From contig NZ_CP014234.1 in NCBI RefSeq assembly GCF_001553955.1, positions 248,001-312,000 on the forward strand: 64,000 nucleotides of DNA, read 5' to 3'. The notes beneath the pieces are model-generated. The model saw only the letters and a program-made list of their open reading frames with translations, was not told where the DNA came from and searched no databases. This DNA comes from Moraxella osloensis (GTDB lineage: Bacteria; Pseudomonadota; Gammaproteobacteria; Pseudomonadales; Moraxellaceae). A program made the position numbers and the translations under genes. Shown in pieces: positions 26,749 to 35,762 of this stretch (the stretch's first letter is position 1; every line of letters begins with the position of its first letter).

Positions 26749-28413
26749 GTGTTACTAAATCATCGCAAACGTCTTTTACAACTGTGGCGCATTGCCGCTC
26801 ATTATCGTGTTGATACGCATCTGCCTATTGAAGAGACGCCGCAGCTTGAGCCCATTGCCAAACTTATCCGTATGCACCCTGCCAGCTATTTTCAAAAACC
26901 CAATCCAGATGGGGTTAGGCTGGCGCTTGAAGAGATGGGCACGCTGTTTTTAAAATTAGGGCAGCTGCTCTCCACCCGTCGTGATTTGGTCACCCCTGAG
27001 ATTATTGAGCAGTTGGTGCATCTGCAAGACAGGGTGAAACCCTTTAGTGTCGATACGGTTATCGAGCAAATTGAACAATCGACAAAAAAAGGCGGTTTGG
27101 GGCAAACTATCAATCAGCTATTTGCTAGATTTGATGGCACACCGTTAGCGGCGGCATCTATCGCCCAAGTACACACAGCACGCCTGCATGATGGGCGTGA
27201 AGTGGTGGTTAAAGTAGTTCGCCCAACCATCCGTGAACAGATTATTGAAGATTTTGAATTATTGCGCGACTTGGCAGGGTGGGCGTCAGCACGGATTGAA
27301 GCGGCGCGTGCCGTACATATTATCGATATCGTTGAAGATTATCGGCAAGTCTTGCTCAATGAGCTTGATTTAACCCTTGAAGCTGCCAATACCACCCAAA
27401 TGCGTAACAACTTTTTGGGTTCATCGATGATGTATGTGCCTGAAGTGTATCAAGCCAGCAAAAACATCATGATTATGGAACGCATTATTGGGGTGCCGAT
27501 TTCGCAAACCCAAGTATTTGATGCGCTTGGATATGATAGGGCGGCACTTGCAGCAAAAGGATTAACGATTTTTTTCACCCAAGTATTTCGGGATAATTTC
27601 TTCCATGCCGATATGCACCCAGGCAATGTGTTTGTTGAAACGCTGCCAGCCGATACTCCAAATCCCAATCCTCGCTACATCGCCCTTGATTGCTCAATCG
27701 TGGGCGAGCTATCTAAAGCTGACCAAATGATTGTGGCAAGGCTTTTATTATCGGTGATGAACAATAACTTTACCGGTCTAGTGGATATTATTGCGCGGGC
27801 AGGCTGGATTCCACCCAATACCGATAAGTACGCCCTCATGCGCGATATGCGCCGCACCGTGTCACCGATGATTAGTAAGCCAATCAACGACATTGATTTT
27901 GCAGGCGTGCTCATGTCGGTGCTTGATATTGCGCGTCGCTATCATTTGGATATACCGCCGCAATTAATGTTACTGCTTAAAACCCTAGTGCATGTGGAAG
28001 GTCTAGGACGAGATTTATACCCTGAGCTTGATATTTGGTCGCTCGCCAAACCGATTTTGACAGGCTGGGTGAAGCAGCAATTTGACCCGATGCAAAAAAT
28101 TGGCGAGCTACGCAAGCAATTACCTGAACTGTTACTGAGTCTCAATGACATGCCACAATTGCTGGATAACAGTTTGCAAAGTCTGTCAAATCTGGGCGGT
28201 CACCAAGATCAGCAGCTGCGTGAAATACAGCAAATTCGCTCAGATATGCTCAAAAGTCGTCAGCAGGATTGGCTGGCGATACTTGGGTTTGTGGGTTCGT
28301 TGTTTATCGCGCAAATGATTGCCAGTCATGTTGTCTGGCAGGTGAGTAGCTGGCTTGCGCCGATTTTTTATGTGATTGCCGTGCTGTTTGTATTGTGGCG
28401 GTTGTTAAATTAG
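26749..28413 (+). CDS. ubiB: Ubiquinone biosynthesis kinase-like protein UbiB
   Basis: Atypical kinase/ATPase (ADCK/ABC1 family) needed for ubiquinone synthesis and probably for extracting lipid intermediates from the membrane. Start GTG 26749 gives MLLNHRKRLLQLWRIAAHYR. Family features: the KxGQ motif in LFLKLGQLLSTRRDL, the Ala-rich loop AAASIAQVHTARL, NELDLTLEAAN, FHADMHPGN and the DCSIVG metal-binding site. Two C-terminal membrane helices are present (about residues 503-525 and 530-552). 554 aa matches E. coli (546). Only 4 bp separate its stop from that of the convergent hydrolase gene. Confidence 0.96.
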   Translation: MLLNHRKRLLQLWRIAAHYRVDTHLPIEETPQLEPIAKLIRMHPASYFQKPNPDGVRLALEEMGTLFLKLGQLLSTRRDLVTPEIIEQLVHLQDRVKPFSVDTVIEQIEQSTKKGGLGQTINQLFARFDGTPLAAASIAQVHTARLHDGREVVVKVVRPTIREQIIEDFELLRDLAGWASARIEAARAVHIIDIVEDYRQVLLNELDLTLEAANTTQMRNNFLGSSMMYVPEVYQASKNIMIMERIIGVPISQTQVFDALGYDRAALAAKGLTIFFTQVFRDNFFHADMHPGNVFVETLPADTPNPNPRYIALDCSIVGELSKADQMIVARLLLSVMNNNFTGLVDIIARAGWIPPNTDKYALMRDMRRTVSPMISKPINDIDFAGVLMSVLDIARRYHLDIPPQLMLLLKTLVHVEGLGRDLYPELDIWSLAKPILTGWVKQQFDPMQKIGELRKQLPELLLSLNDMPQLLDNSLQSLSNLGGHQDQQLREIQQIRSDMLKSRQQDWLAILGFVGSLFIAQMIASHVVWQVSSWLAPIFYVIAVLFVLWRLLN

Positions 28414-28417
28414 CGAC

Positions 28418-29377
28418 TTAAGCATGCTTCATATAATGATCGGTTAGCAGTTTGACGATCGTAGGGATAAAGGGTTTTGCCAAATCATGTCCCATATCCT
28501 TTATCAAATGAAACTCACTGTGCGCAATCGCTTTGGCAATCGCCCGACCATGCGCCGGTGGCACCAGTCCATCTTTTTCCCCATGAATGATAATAGTTGG
28601 CTGTTTGATTTTTTGGTCGAATTTAACAATAGAGCCAGTGGCTAATATTGCTTGCAGCTGCTGAAGCGCGCCACGTGGGTGATAACTACGTTCAAACCGC
28701 AAACGAATGAGTCGTTCTACTTCCTCTTCATCTACATGATTGGGTGAGCCGATACGCTGCATACACCACACGCCATATGCGACCACGTCATCAATTTGGG
28801 TGGTTTTGGGATGTGACAGTAGGGTTTGCAGCTGCTTTGGCTTGGTGGGTGGTAAAAATGGCTTGTTGTTACTGGTAAACATGAGACCCAGTGTCGACAC
28901 GCGTTTTGGGTATTTGGCAGCCAAAATTTGCGCAATCATCCCGCCCATAGATGCCCCCACCACATACACATTTTTTAGCTCAAGCTTATCAAGCAAGCGG
29001 CGGGTATCTTCGACCATGTCAAATAAGTTATACGCCACCGGAAAATGACGGTTCGTCAAACCCACTTGCATACGCAGCATCATTTTGACATTGTTGACGG
29101 GAAAACGCGGGAAGGGTCGGGCGATTTTTGAGGATAGCCCGATATCACGATTGTCAAAACGAATCACAAAAAAGCCTGCATCAATCAAGCCTTTGACAAA
29201 ACTATCGGGCCAAAACACCAACTGCGAGCCTAAGCCCATGATCAGCAGCAAGGGCGGATGATCAGGATTGCCACCAACTTCAACACACAGTTGTAATTCA
29301 TCACCGATATCAATGATGGCACTTTGCATAAAGTCCGTAATCACTGAGGGTTGAAAATTAAATTTGGCTAAATCCAT
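28418..29377 (-). CDS. Alpha/beta hydrolase, EstB-like esterase
   Basis: A 319-residue alpha/beta-hydrolase without a signal peptide. The nucleophile elbow is GASMGG (near residue 142), the oxyanion region LLIMGLGSQLVFW, an acidic residue lies in IIHGEKDGLVPPAHG and the catalytic His in IKDMGHDLAKP. In Acinetobacter ADP1 rubA and rubB are described in an operon with the esterase gene estB; here the hydrolase follows rubB on the same strand with a 95-bp gap, which suggests the same grouping. Substrate cannot be told from sequence. Confidence 0.85.
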   Translation of the reverse strand: MDLAKFNFQPSVITDFMQSAIIDIGDELQLCVEVGGNPDHPPLLLIMGLGSQLVFWPDSFVKGLIDAGFFVIRFDNRDIGLSSKIARPFPRFPVNNVKMMLRMQVGLTNRHFPVAYNLFDMVEDTRRLLDKLELKNVYVVGASMGGMIAQILAAKYPKRVSTLGLMFTSNNKPFLPPTKPKQLQTLLSHPKTTQIDDVVAYGVWCMQRIGSPNHVDEEEVERLIRLRFERSYHPRGALQQLQAILATGSIVKFDQKIKQPTIIIHGEKDGLVPPAHGRAIAKAIAHSEFHLIKDMGHDLAKPFIPTIVKLLTDHYMKHA

Positions 29378-29459
29378 AATTTATTCCAAAAATATCAATC
29401 TGCTAGTGGGGTGTTGAATTAACTTGCCGCATTAGATGACCCGTTGCACGAGCATGGCT

Positions 29460-29483
29460 ACTAAGACAGCCACTAAGACAGCC
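29460..29483. repeat. Perfect 12-bp tandem duplication over the rubredoxin reductase stop codon
   Basis: ACTAAGACAGCC at 29460-29471 and 29472-29483. The minus-strand stop codon (29473-29475) is in the second copy, so the repeat encodes the last residues of the reductase and part of the 3' spacer. Confidence 0.9.
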
Positions 29484-30900
29484 AATCCGCCACTTGCTTT
29501 GTTAACGTTAAGCGCTGTTTTGCTGCTTCTTTACCGGCTAATACAAACCCTAAAATGCTATTAGAGTCATCTTTTGGATGGGCGGTCATGACCATTCCAT
29601 CAGTGGTTAGGGTCGTTTGCCAATACAGTTGATCGTCACTGTACTGCCCTGATACGGGTAATACCACCAAAGGTAAACTAGGTGTTTTGATAGCCACTGG
29701 CATGGCAGGATACACCACTTTGGTCGGCGCCATGTTAGGGTCAGCCAGGGTTTTTGCCAAGGCTTTGGCTTGGTTCATCAATGGCATGACATAGGGCATA
29801 TAGCTACCCATCACGTTGGCACAATCGCCAATGGCATAAATATGCTTTGCCGATGTGGCTAGGTAGGCATCGACCTTGATGCCTTGCTGCACGGTTCTTG
29901 GTAAATGGGTTATTGTAGGATTGATGTGCTGTGACGATGCTATGGCAATGTTCGCTGATGCGGCAAGGTCAGTATTAGCCACCAACCCAATCGCTATCAA
30001 AACAATATCCGCCTCAAAGGTTTGTGATTGCTTATCCTTGTCAAACGAGATGGTCACGGTTGCATTATCGCTTGTGTCAATATTTGTCGTGATACTGGTG
30101 ATATCAGTGCCTAAATAAAATGCCACCCCTGACTGCGTCAAAGCGTCTTGTAGCATGATACCCGCTTCGCTAGGGAGTTGCTGAGATAGTGGGCGTGCCG
30201 CTTTATCAAACACTGCCACTGTGATGTCAGCGGTCTGGTTATCTGTATTTTGACCAATCAAATCATTGGCAAATTCACAACCAATCAATCCAGCACCGAT
30301 AATCGCTACCTTAACCGGCGCTGATTTTTGAGATTTTAGGGTGTTTAGGCGCTGCTGAAAGCTTTTGTACTCATCCAGATGATTAACGGCAAAAATGGTT
30401 TGATGATTGACAGCTAGATTGGGTAACAGTCTAGAATGCGCGCCTGTCGCCAATACCAAATCTCGATATGCAAGCGTTGTTTCAGAAGCTTGATTGACTA
30501 ACGAGCGAACCACAATAACTTGTTCATCGGCATTAATATCGGTGACTTGATGAAAATTTAATAGGGTTAGGTTTAACGTTTCTGCCATTTTTGCCGCGCT
30601 TGCATTAGCGATGGAATCGGCAAGTTTGTTTTGCGCATAGGCATTTGACAAGGTTGGTTTAGCGTAGCTATCACCACTATCTTGACACACCATGACGATA
30701 GGCAAGCTAGTCGTTAGCTTTCTGAGCTCACGCGCTAGCGTATAGCCCGCCATGCCTGAGCCAATAATGATCACAGGTTGTGGCTCTGTATTTGGCAGTT
30801 GCGCAATAGGCGCGCCATTTGAACTGATACTGTCTAAGCTTATACTATTGTCACTGGCACTATCGACACTCGCACTATTGACATTGTTAGTTGATTGCAT
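29473..30900 (-). CDS. rubB: Rubredoxin-NAD(+) reductase, FAD-dependent
   Basis: Flavoprotein that passes electrons from NADH to rubredoxin. Two Rossmann-type dinucleotide folds are visible: the FAD fold PVIIIGSGMAGYTLARELRK near residue 42 and the NAD fold VAIIGAGLIGCEFANDLIG near residue 200. IYAIGDCANV, the FAD-binding Asp, lies near residue 355. Product 475 aa against about 390 for relatives; a 40-residue Ser/Asn-rich head precedes the FAD fold and the central region has extra loops. Start ATG 30900 lies 21 bp after the rubredoxin stop. The assignment as rubredoxin reductase depends mainly on this neighbour. Confidence 0.9.
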   Translation of the reverse strand: MQSTNNVNSASVDSASDNSISLDSISSNGAPIAQLPNTEPQPVIIIGSGMAGYTLARELRKLTTSLPIVMVCQDSGDSYAKPTLSNAYAQNKLADSIANASAAKMAETLNLTLLNFHQVTDINADEQVIVVRSLVNQASETTLAYRDLVLATGAHSRLLPNLAVNHQTIFAVNHLDEYKSFQQRLNTLKSQKSAPVKVAIIGAGLIGCEFANDLIGQNTDNQTADITVAVFDKAARPLSQQLPSEAGIMLQDALTQSGVAFYLGTDITSITTNIDTSDNATVTISFDKDKQSQTFEADIVLIAIGLVANTDLAASANIAIASSQHINPTITHLPRTVQQGIKVDAYLATSAKHIYAIGDCANVMGSYMPYVMPLMNQAKALAKTLADPNMAPTKVVYPAMPVAIKTPSLPLVVLPVSGQYSDDQLYWQTTLTTDGMVMTAHPKDDSNSILGFVLAGKEAAKQRLTLTKQVADWLS

Positions 30901-30921
30901 GATGAAACCCTATTATATTTA

Positions 30922-31086
30922 TTATAGCTCAATCATTTCAAAGTCTACTTTACTGACCCCACATTCAGGGCAAGTCCAATCTTCGGGAATATCTTCCCAA
31001 CGTGTACCGGGGAGGATGCCTTCTTCTGGGCAGCCCAATGCCTCATCATACACCCAACCACACACGATACATTGATATTTTTTCAT
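30922..31086 (-). CDS. rubA: Rubredoxin
   Basis: A 54-residue rubredoxin on the minus strand. Start ATG 31086 is preceded by AGGGAAAG. The two iron-binding knuckles are [13 protein letters not shown] (Cys6, Cys9) and [12 protein letters not shown] (Cys39, Cys42), with the conserved aromatic residues and [12 protein letters not shown] between them. It carries electrons one at a time from rubredoxin reductase (encoded 21 bp downstream) to an acceptor. In Acinetobacter rubA/rubB serve the alkane hydroxylase; no alkane hydroxylase gene is in this window, and rubredoxin may instead serve oxidative-stress or other oxygenases. Confidence 0.96.
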   Translation of the reverse strand: MKKYQCIVCGWVYDEALGCPEEGILPGTRWEDIPEDWTCPECGVSKVDFEMIEL

Positions 31087-31470
31087 TGATAACTTTCCCT
31101 ATGTTAGTGGTAACTTTTGCTATTGAAGATAAGGATAAAAATTGCAATTACAATGCCGAGCAGTATGTTAACCATGCAAAACTCACGCAATCACCTAAAA
31201 ATTTAACTTGCGATAGTTTACAAGTATGCACTGAAACAAGCAAGCTGATGACAGGCAACATTCAATCCCATACCGTAAATCTTTAAATCAGTTCGCCCAA
31301 GTCTAGCCTATTAATCATGGCTAAAGTAAAGGCTTAACGCCATCTATGACGCTGATTGGCTCAGCAGGAAAAAATTGCTAGAATGAGGCATGCTTTAGCA
31401 ATTTTTACTTAATTTTTACTTAATACTTAATTTTACTTAACACTTAATTCTACTTAACTAGGTCAATCCT
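31087..31470. other. Divergent intergenic region rubA / apt
   Basis: 384 bp between diverging genes. It must contain promoters for both. The last 60 bp before apt are an AT-rich array of ACTTAA-containing repeats (listed separately). No gene is seen; open frames on the plus strand here are antisense to rubA or run through low-complexity DNA. Confidence 0.6.
31402..31457. repeat. Degenerate ACTTAA repeat array upstream of apt
   Basis: Six units in a row, of the form TTTTTACTTAA, TTTTTACTTAA, TACTTAA, TTTTACTTAA, CACTTAA, TTCTACTTAA, with 7- or 10-11-bp spacing. It ends 13 bp before the apt start codon and therefore lies in its promoter/leader. Confidence 0.8.
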
Positions 31471-32007
31471 ATGCAATCGACTATCACCCCTGATTCACCA
31501 CACCCATTTTGGCAAATCATCAGAGTGGTACCTGATTTTCCCAAACAAGGCATTGAGTTTTATGATATCACGCCATTATTGCGCGCTCACATCAATGTGG
31601 TAATTGATGCGTTACTGGCAGCGATACCACAGCCAGTGTTTGAGGCGGTTGATTGTTTTGGCGCCATTGAAGCACGGGGGTTTATCTTTGCCAGCCTGTT
31701 AGCAGGTCGAACAGGCAAAGGCATGGTATTAATACGCAAAGAAGGCAAGCTGCCACCGCCTGTGGCGAAAAAAAGCTATGCGCTAGAATATGGTACCGAT
31801 ACGCTAGAAATGCAGGCGGGACTTACGCCCGCGAATGTGTTGTTGGTGGATGATATATTGGCGACAGGCGGTACCTTGAGCGCTGCGGTGGGACTTTGTG
31901 AATCCGTAGGACATCAAGTATTAGGCGCACTTGTGTTACTTGATTTGGTGGATTTGCATCAACCGCTTGCTATACCACTTTATACTGTGTTGCAAGCTAA
32001 AGGTTAG
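31471..32007 (+). CDS. apt: Adenine phosphoribosyltransferase
   Basis: Salvages adenine by coupling it to PRPP to form AMP. 178 aa, family length. Motifs: VVPDFPKQGIEFYDITPLL at the N-terminus, IEARGFIFASLLAG, KLPPPVAKKSYALEYGTD, and the PRPP-binding site VLLVDDILATGGTL near residue 125. Start ATG 31471 follows AGGTCAA. It stands alone and converges on tal. Confidence 0.96.
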   Translation: MQSTITPDSPHPFWQIIRVVPDFPKQGIEFYDITPLLRAHINVVIDALLAAIPQPVFEAVDCFGAIEARGFIFASLLAGRTGKGMVLIRKEGKLPPPVAKKSYALEYGTDTLEMQAGLTPANVLLVDDILATGGTLSAAVGLCESVGHQVLGALVLLDLVDLHQPLAIPLYTVLQAKG

Positions 32008-32020
32008 TGGGGTGGCATGG

Positions 32021-32051
32021 GGCTAATCATGATTAAAGGACATGATTAGCC
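32021..32051. other. Perfect 11-bp inverted repeat after apt
   Basis: GGCTAATCATG (32021-32031), a 9-nt loop, CATGATTAGCC (32041-32051). No T-run follows on either strand, so it is not a classic terminator; it may protect the apt 3' end. Between it and tal are degenerate AACAAAGCTTTA-type repeats (32060-32120). Confidence 0.6.
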
Positions 32052-32122
32052 GCTAACAAAAATTTAATGAACCAAGCTTTATTCATCAAAGTTTTAATGA
32101 ATAAAGCTTTAATTAACAAAGC

Positions 32123-33061
32123 TTAGTTAACCAAGCCTCTCAAGGTTTGCTCTAACGCTTCTCTAGCTTGGATAAAGCCTTCAATACCAGCAGATAATAA
32201 TTCTTGGCTGATAGGATCAAGCGCATGTTGCTCAGCAAATTGGGTCTCATCGAGGGTTTGTTTTTTGAGGTCAATAAATTTCATGTCTGGGAATAGCTGA
32301 CGCTCGACTTTGACGTCCATCGTGGCAAGTTGGTCTAGCAAATCAGGCGCAATCGTTAATAAATCACAACCCGCCAATGCCAATATTTGCTCAATGCTGC
32401 GAAAACTCGCGCCCATGATTTGGGTGGTGTAGCCATGCTGTTTGAAGTAATGATAGATAGTTTTGACTGAGCTCACGCCTTTATCACGGCTGATTTCGAT
32501 GCTATCGAGTCCTTCGTCTTTTTTCTGCCAATCCAAAATCCGTCCGACAAATGGCGAAATCAAGGTAACATCGGCATCGGCACAGGCTTTGGCTTGGTGC
32601 AAGCCAAATAGCAGCGTCACATTACAATGGATACCTTGTTGCTCTAGCGCTTTGGCGGCTTGAATGCCTTCCCACGTGCCAGCGATTTTGATGAGTACGC
32701 GTTTTTTATCAATCCCAGCGGCTTCATACGCTTTGATAAATTGCTGCGCTTTGACAATTGTGCCATCGGTATCATAAGACAACCTTGCGTCAACTTCAGT
32801 GGAAACACGACCATCAATCAGTTTTAAAATTTCGCTGCCGATATAAATGGTGAGCTCATCAATCACCGCGTCGATATCATTGGTGTATTTTTTTAATGTC
32901 TCAATTAAAATAGGCTGCATTTGTGGCGCTGACAGTGCCTTGGTAATCAAGCTTGGGTTGGTGGTCGCATCGACTGGTTTTAAGCGGGCAATCGCTTGCA
33001 AATCCCCAGTATCTGCCACAATGGTTGTCATCATTTTTAGTTGGTTTAAGCTGCTAGTCAT
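32123..33061 (-). CDS. tal: Transaldolase
   Basis: Transfers a dihydroxyacetone unit between sugar phosphates in the non-oxidative pentose phosphate pathway. 312 aa, matching type I transaldolases (about 316). Motifs: TTIVADTGDLQAIARLKPVD and DATTNPSLI near the N-terminus, the Schiff-base lysine in RVLIKIAGTWEGI (near residue 128), and LLFGLHQAKACADADVTLIS with PFVGRI. Start ATG 33061 has TAGGAAA upstream. Convergent with apt. Confidence 0.96.
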   Translation of the reverse strand: MTSSLNQLKMMTTIVADTGDLQAIARLKPVDATTNPSLITKALSAPQMQPILIETLKKYTNDIDAVIDELTIYIGSEILKLIDGRVSTEVDARLSYDTDGTIVKAQQFIKAYEAAGIDKKRVLIKIAGTWEGIQAAKALEQQGIHCNVTLLFGLHQAKACADADVTLISPFVGRILDWQKKDEGLDSIEISRDKGVSSVKTIYHYFKQHGYTTQIMGASFRSIEQILALAGCDLLTIAPDLLDQLATMDVKVERQLFPDMKFIDLKKQTLDETQFAEQHALDPISQELLSAGIEGFIQAREALEQTLRGLVN

Positions 33062-33508
33062 GTACTTTCCTAAATGTCAAATTGCTGCATGTCACTGATA
33101 ACCTATCAGGGACAAAATGGTTCAGGGACAAAATCGTATGGTTTCATTCAATGTTAGTTAACTTACCTTAAAAGCTATCACAAACATTGTGACAATCGCT
33201 AGTTTTTTTTCTATTTTGCCAGTATTTGTTAAGCGCCTAGCCGAAAAATCCAATTTTTTTTAGGGTATGCCAAAAATATTGTGTCTATATCACTATTTGT
33301 GATGAAAAAGCGCCGAGCGAAACTCGATTAACAGGCGTGATTTGTGCTAGTATTAGGCAATTTCTGCTATAAAGCCATTTGGTAACTTTGTATATTTCAA
33401 GGTATATTTCAAGGTATATTTCAAAGTATATTTCAAGCTAGGCTGCCTGTGATTTATGACCCTCAATCCTATCGCGCAGGTCAGTGTTGACTGTTGAGTT
33501 GTAATTTT
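33062..33508. other. Divergent intergenic region tal / pheA
   Basis: About 450 bp. It contains AT-rich tracts, the 12-bp x 4 tandem repeat (33390-33437) and presumably divergent promoters. I looked for a phenylalanine-rich leader peptide with an attenuator before pheA and found none. No gene is seen. Confidence 0.6.
33390..33437. repeat. Four 12-bp tandem repeats upstream of pheA
   Basis: GTATATTTCAAG repeated head to tail four times (33390-33401, 33402-33413, 33414-33425 with one change, 33426-33437). It ends 71 bp before the pheA start codon. Confidence 0.95.
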
Positions 33509-34618
33509 ATGAATGAACAAACGATTAGCAATGATGAATTAGTTGGACTTCGCCAAAAAATCGATGAAGTGGATGAAAAAATCCAGCGATTAATCAACGA
33601 GCGAGCAGGCTATGCGGTGCAAGTAGCCAAAGCCAAAAAGACGCAAGAAGACAATCCGATTTTTTATCGCCCAGAGCGAGAAGCACAGGTGCTAAAAAAG
33701 GTGATGGCGCGCAACGAATCTATGGGCGGGGTACTACCAGCGGATAAGATGGCGCGTTTGTTCCGTGAGATTATGTCGGTGTGTTTGGACTTAGAAGCGC
33801 CACAAAAAATTGCGTATTTGGGCCCTGCAGGTACCTTTACCCACATGGCAGCGCTGAAGCATTTTGGTAAAGCCGCTACCACAGTGCCGCTATCGACCAT
33901 TGCTGATGTGTTTCGTGAAGTGGAAGCCGGCTCTGCCATGTATGGCGTCGTCCCTGTGGAAAATTCCTCAGAAGGGGTGGTCAACCATACCCTTGATGGT
34001 TTTTTATCCTCCGATTTAAAAATCATTGGTGAGGTAGAATTACCGGTGCATCATCAGTTTTTGGTGGGTGAGCATACCAAAGTGGGCGCAATTTCAAAAA
34101 TTTATGCCCACAGCCAAGCGCTTGCCCAATGCCGCCAATGGTTAGATACCCATTATCCCAATGTCGAGCGGGTGGCAGTCTCTAGTAATGGTGAAGCGGC
34201 GCGGCGTATCAAAAATGAGTGGCACTCAGCCGCTATTGCAGGGGAAGTGGCAGCAAGCGAATATAATTTGCACAAACTATTTGAAAACATCGAAGATACC
34301 CCATCTAACACCACACGTTTTTTAATCATTGGCCGCGAAGCAGTAGCGCCGTCAGGTCAAGATAAAACCTCGATTTTAGTGTCAGCCAAAGATCAGGCGG
34401 GCGCGCTGATTCAAATATTGCAGCCACTAGCTAAACATGGGGTGTCGATGACCAGTATCGAAACCCGCCCAGAGCGTCCAAACAAATGGGCTTATGTGTT
34501 CTTTATTGATATGCTTGGTCATATTGACGATGCCAATATGCAAGCCGCGCTCGCTGAGATTCGTCCCCAAGTCAAAGATTTACGGGTATTAGGCGCTTAT
34601 CCAAAAGCGGTGATTTAA
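33509..34618 (+). CDS. pheA: Bifunctional chorismate mutase/prephenate dehydratase (P-protein)
   Basis: Converts chorismate to prephenate and prephenate to phenylpyruvate for phenylalanine synthesis. Start ATG 33509 (MNEQTISNDELVGLRQKIDE) gives 369 aa. The AroQ-type mutase domain is about residues 10-95. The dehydratase domain, about 97-280, begins KIAYLGPAGTFTHMAALKHF and ends with the catalytic SNTTRFLIIG. The ACT regulatory domain, about 290-365, has the GAL and E(S/T)RP motifs (GALIQILQPL; SIETRPER), which predicts feedback inhibition by phenylalanine. First gene of the aromatic cluster, 54 bp before hisC. Confidence 0.96.
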   Translation: MNEQTISNDELVGLRQKIDEVDEKIQRLINERAGYAVQVAKAKKTQEDNPIFYRPEREAQVLKKVMARNESMGGVLPADKMARLFREIMSVCLDLEAPQKIAYLGPAGTFTHMAALKHFGKAATTVPLSTIADVFREVEAGSAMYGVVPVENSSEGVVNHTLDGFLSSDLKIIGEVELPVHHQFLVGEHTKVGAISKIYAHSQALAQCRQWLDTHYPNVERVAVSSNGEAARRIKNEWHSAAIAGEVAASEYNLHKLFENIEDTPSNTTRFLIIGREAVAPSGQDKTSILVSAKDQAGALIQILQPLAKHGVSMTSIETRPERPNKWAYVFFIDMLGHIDDANMQAALAEIRPQVKDLRVLGAYPKAVI

Positions 34619-34672
34619 CCGTTTTTGGCAATAAAATTTTATCAGTATCCATCATCAACGAAAGGTTTTGAT

Positions 34673-35758
34673 ATGACGATCCAATCGGTCAATCACAGTA
34701 TTGAGCAGTTAAAAGCTTATGAAATGGATAAATCCAATGAAGAGCTGACCCGTGAGTATGGCTTGGGTGACATCGTCAAATTGGCGAGCAATGAAAATCC
34801 AACCGGCTGCTCGCCACACGTGACCTTGGCAATCACGTCAAAACTGGGGGAATTATCGCGTTATCCCGATGGCGCCGGGCAAGGGCTTAAACAAGCGTTA
34901 GCCGATTTTTTGGGCTGTGAAACAAAACAAATTGTGTTGGGGAATGGCTCTAATGAGTTACTCAATAACATTACCGCAAGCTTTGCCGATGGCGATGATG
35001 TGATTGTGTATTCTCAATACGCGTTTTCGGATTACGAATTGGCGTCTTTGGGTATTAGTGAGCGAACCCAACAAGTCGCTGCCAAAAATTTTGCTCATGA
35101 TTTGCCTGCGATGCTTGAGACGGTCAATCAAACCGCCAATTGTAAAATGGTGATTATCACCAATCCCAACAACCCCACAGGCACTGTGCTTGCCAAAGAT
35201 GATCTGATTAAATTCATCAAAAAAGTGCCATCGGAGGTGTTGGTGGTGATTGATGAGGCTTACATCGAATTTGCGCCAACGCTCAGCTGTGTAGATTTGA
35301 CCCAAGAGTATGACAATGTCATTGTGCTACGTAGCTTTTCCAAAGCTTATGGACTGGCAGCCTTGCGCATTGGTTATGCAGTAAGCAGCGCAAGCATTGC
35401 CGAGATTTTAAATTATACGCGCCAGTCGTTTAATACCAGTACATTGGCGCATGCCGCCGCCACAGCAGCAATTAAAGACCAACATTTTATTAACCAATAT
35501 TTGGCGTTTAACCATGAGCAAAAACAAGCCTTATATGATGGCTTGGATAGCTTAGGTGTCGTTTATGTCAAATCGGCCACCAACTTTGTGATGGTCAATG
35601 TCGGCGATGGCATGGATATCTATCAATCATTGATTGAGCAAGGTGTGGTAGTGCGACCGATGGTTGGTTACGGTCTGCCAGCCTGGATACGCGTGAGTGT
35701 GGGTTTGCCTGAAGAAATTAACCGTTTTTTAGATACGTTGGCGCAGGTATTGAGCTAA
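34673..35758 (+). CDS. hisC: Histidinol-phosphate/aromatic aminotransferase
   Basis: PLP-dependent class I/II aminotransferase of the HisC family. Start ATG 34673 (MTIQSVNHSIEQLKAYEMDK) is chosen for the AAAGG upstream. Substrate-loop SNENPTGCSP, ITNPNNPTGTVL, VIDEAYIEF and the PLP lysine in RSFSKAYGLAALRIGY are all present; 361 aa is the family length. Position between pheA and tyrA/aroA indicates a HisC2-type role in the final transamination of phenylpyruvate/4-hydroxyphenylpyruvate; histidine synthesis cannot be excluded. Confidence 0.93.
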   Translation: MTIQSVNHSIEQLKAYEMDKSNEELTREYGLGDIVKLASNENPTGCSPHVTLAITSKLGELSRYPDGAGQGLKQALADFLGCETKQIVLGNGSNELLNNITASFADGDDVIVYSQYAFSDYELASLGISERTQQVAAKNFAHDLPAMLETVNQTANCKMVIITNPNNPTGTVLAKDDLIKFIKKVPSEVLVVIDEAYIEFAPTLSCVDLTQEYDNVIVLRSFSKAYGLAALRIGYAVSSASIAEILNYTRQSFNTSTLAHAAATAAIKDQHFINQYLAFNHEQKQALYDGLDSLGVVYVKSATNFVMVNVGDGMDIYQSLIEQGVVVRPMVGYGLPAWIRVSVGLPEEINRFLDTLAQVLS

Positions 35759-35762
35759 GCCG

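Noticed and set aside
31002-31286. Plus-strand frame opposite rubA
   Set aside because: Antisense to the rubredoxin gene, whose four cysteines and spacing are unmistakable.
33390-33437. CRISPR-like array
   Set aside because: Units are contiguous 12-mers without spacers; it is a simple tandem repeat.
33062-33508. Attenuator with Phe-rich leader peptide before pheA
   Set aside because: No short frame with clustered Phe codons and no terminator/antiterminator hairpins seen.
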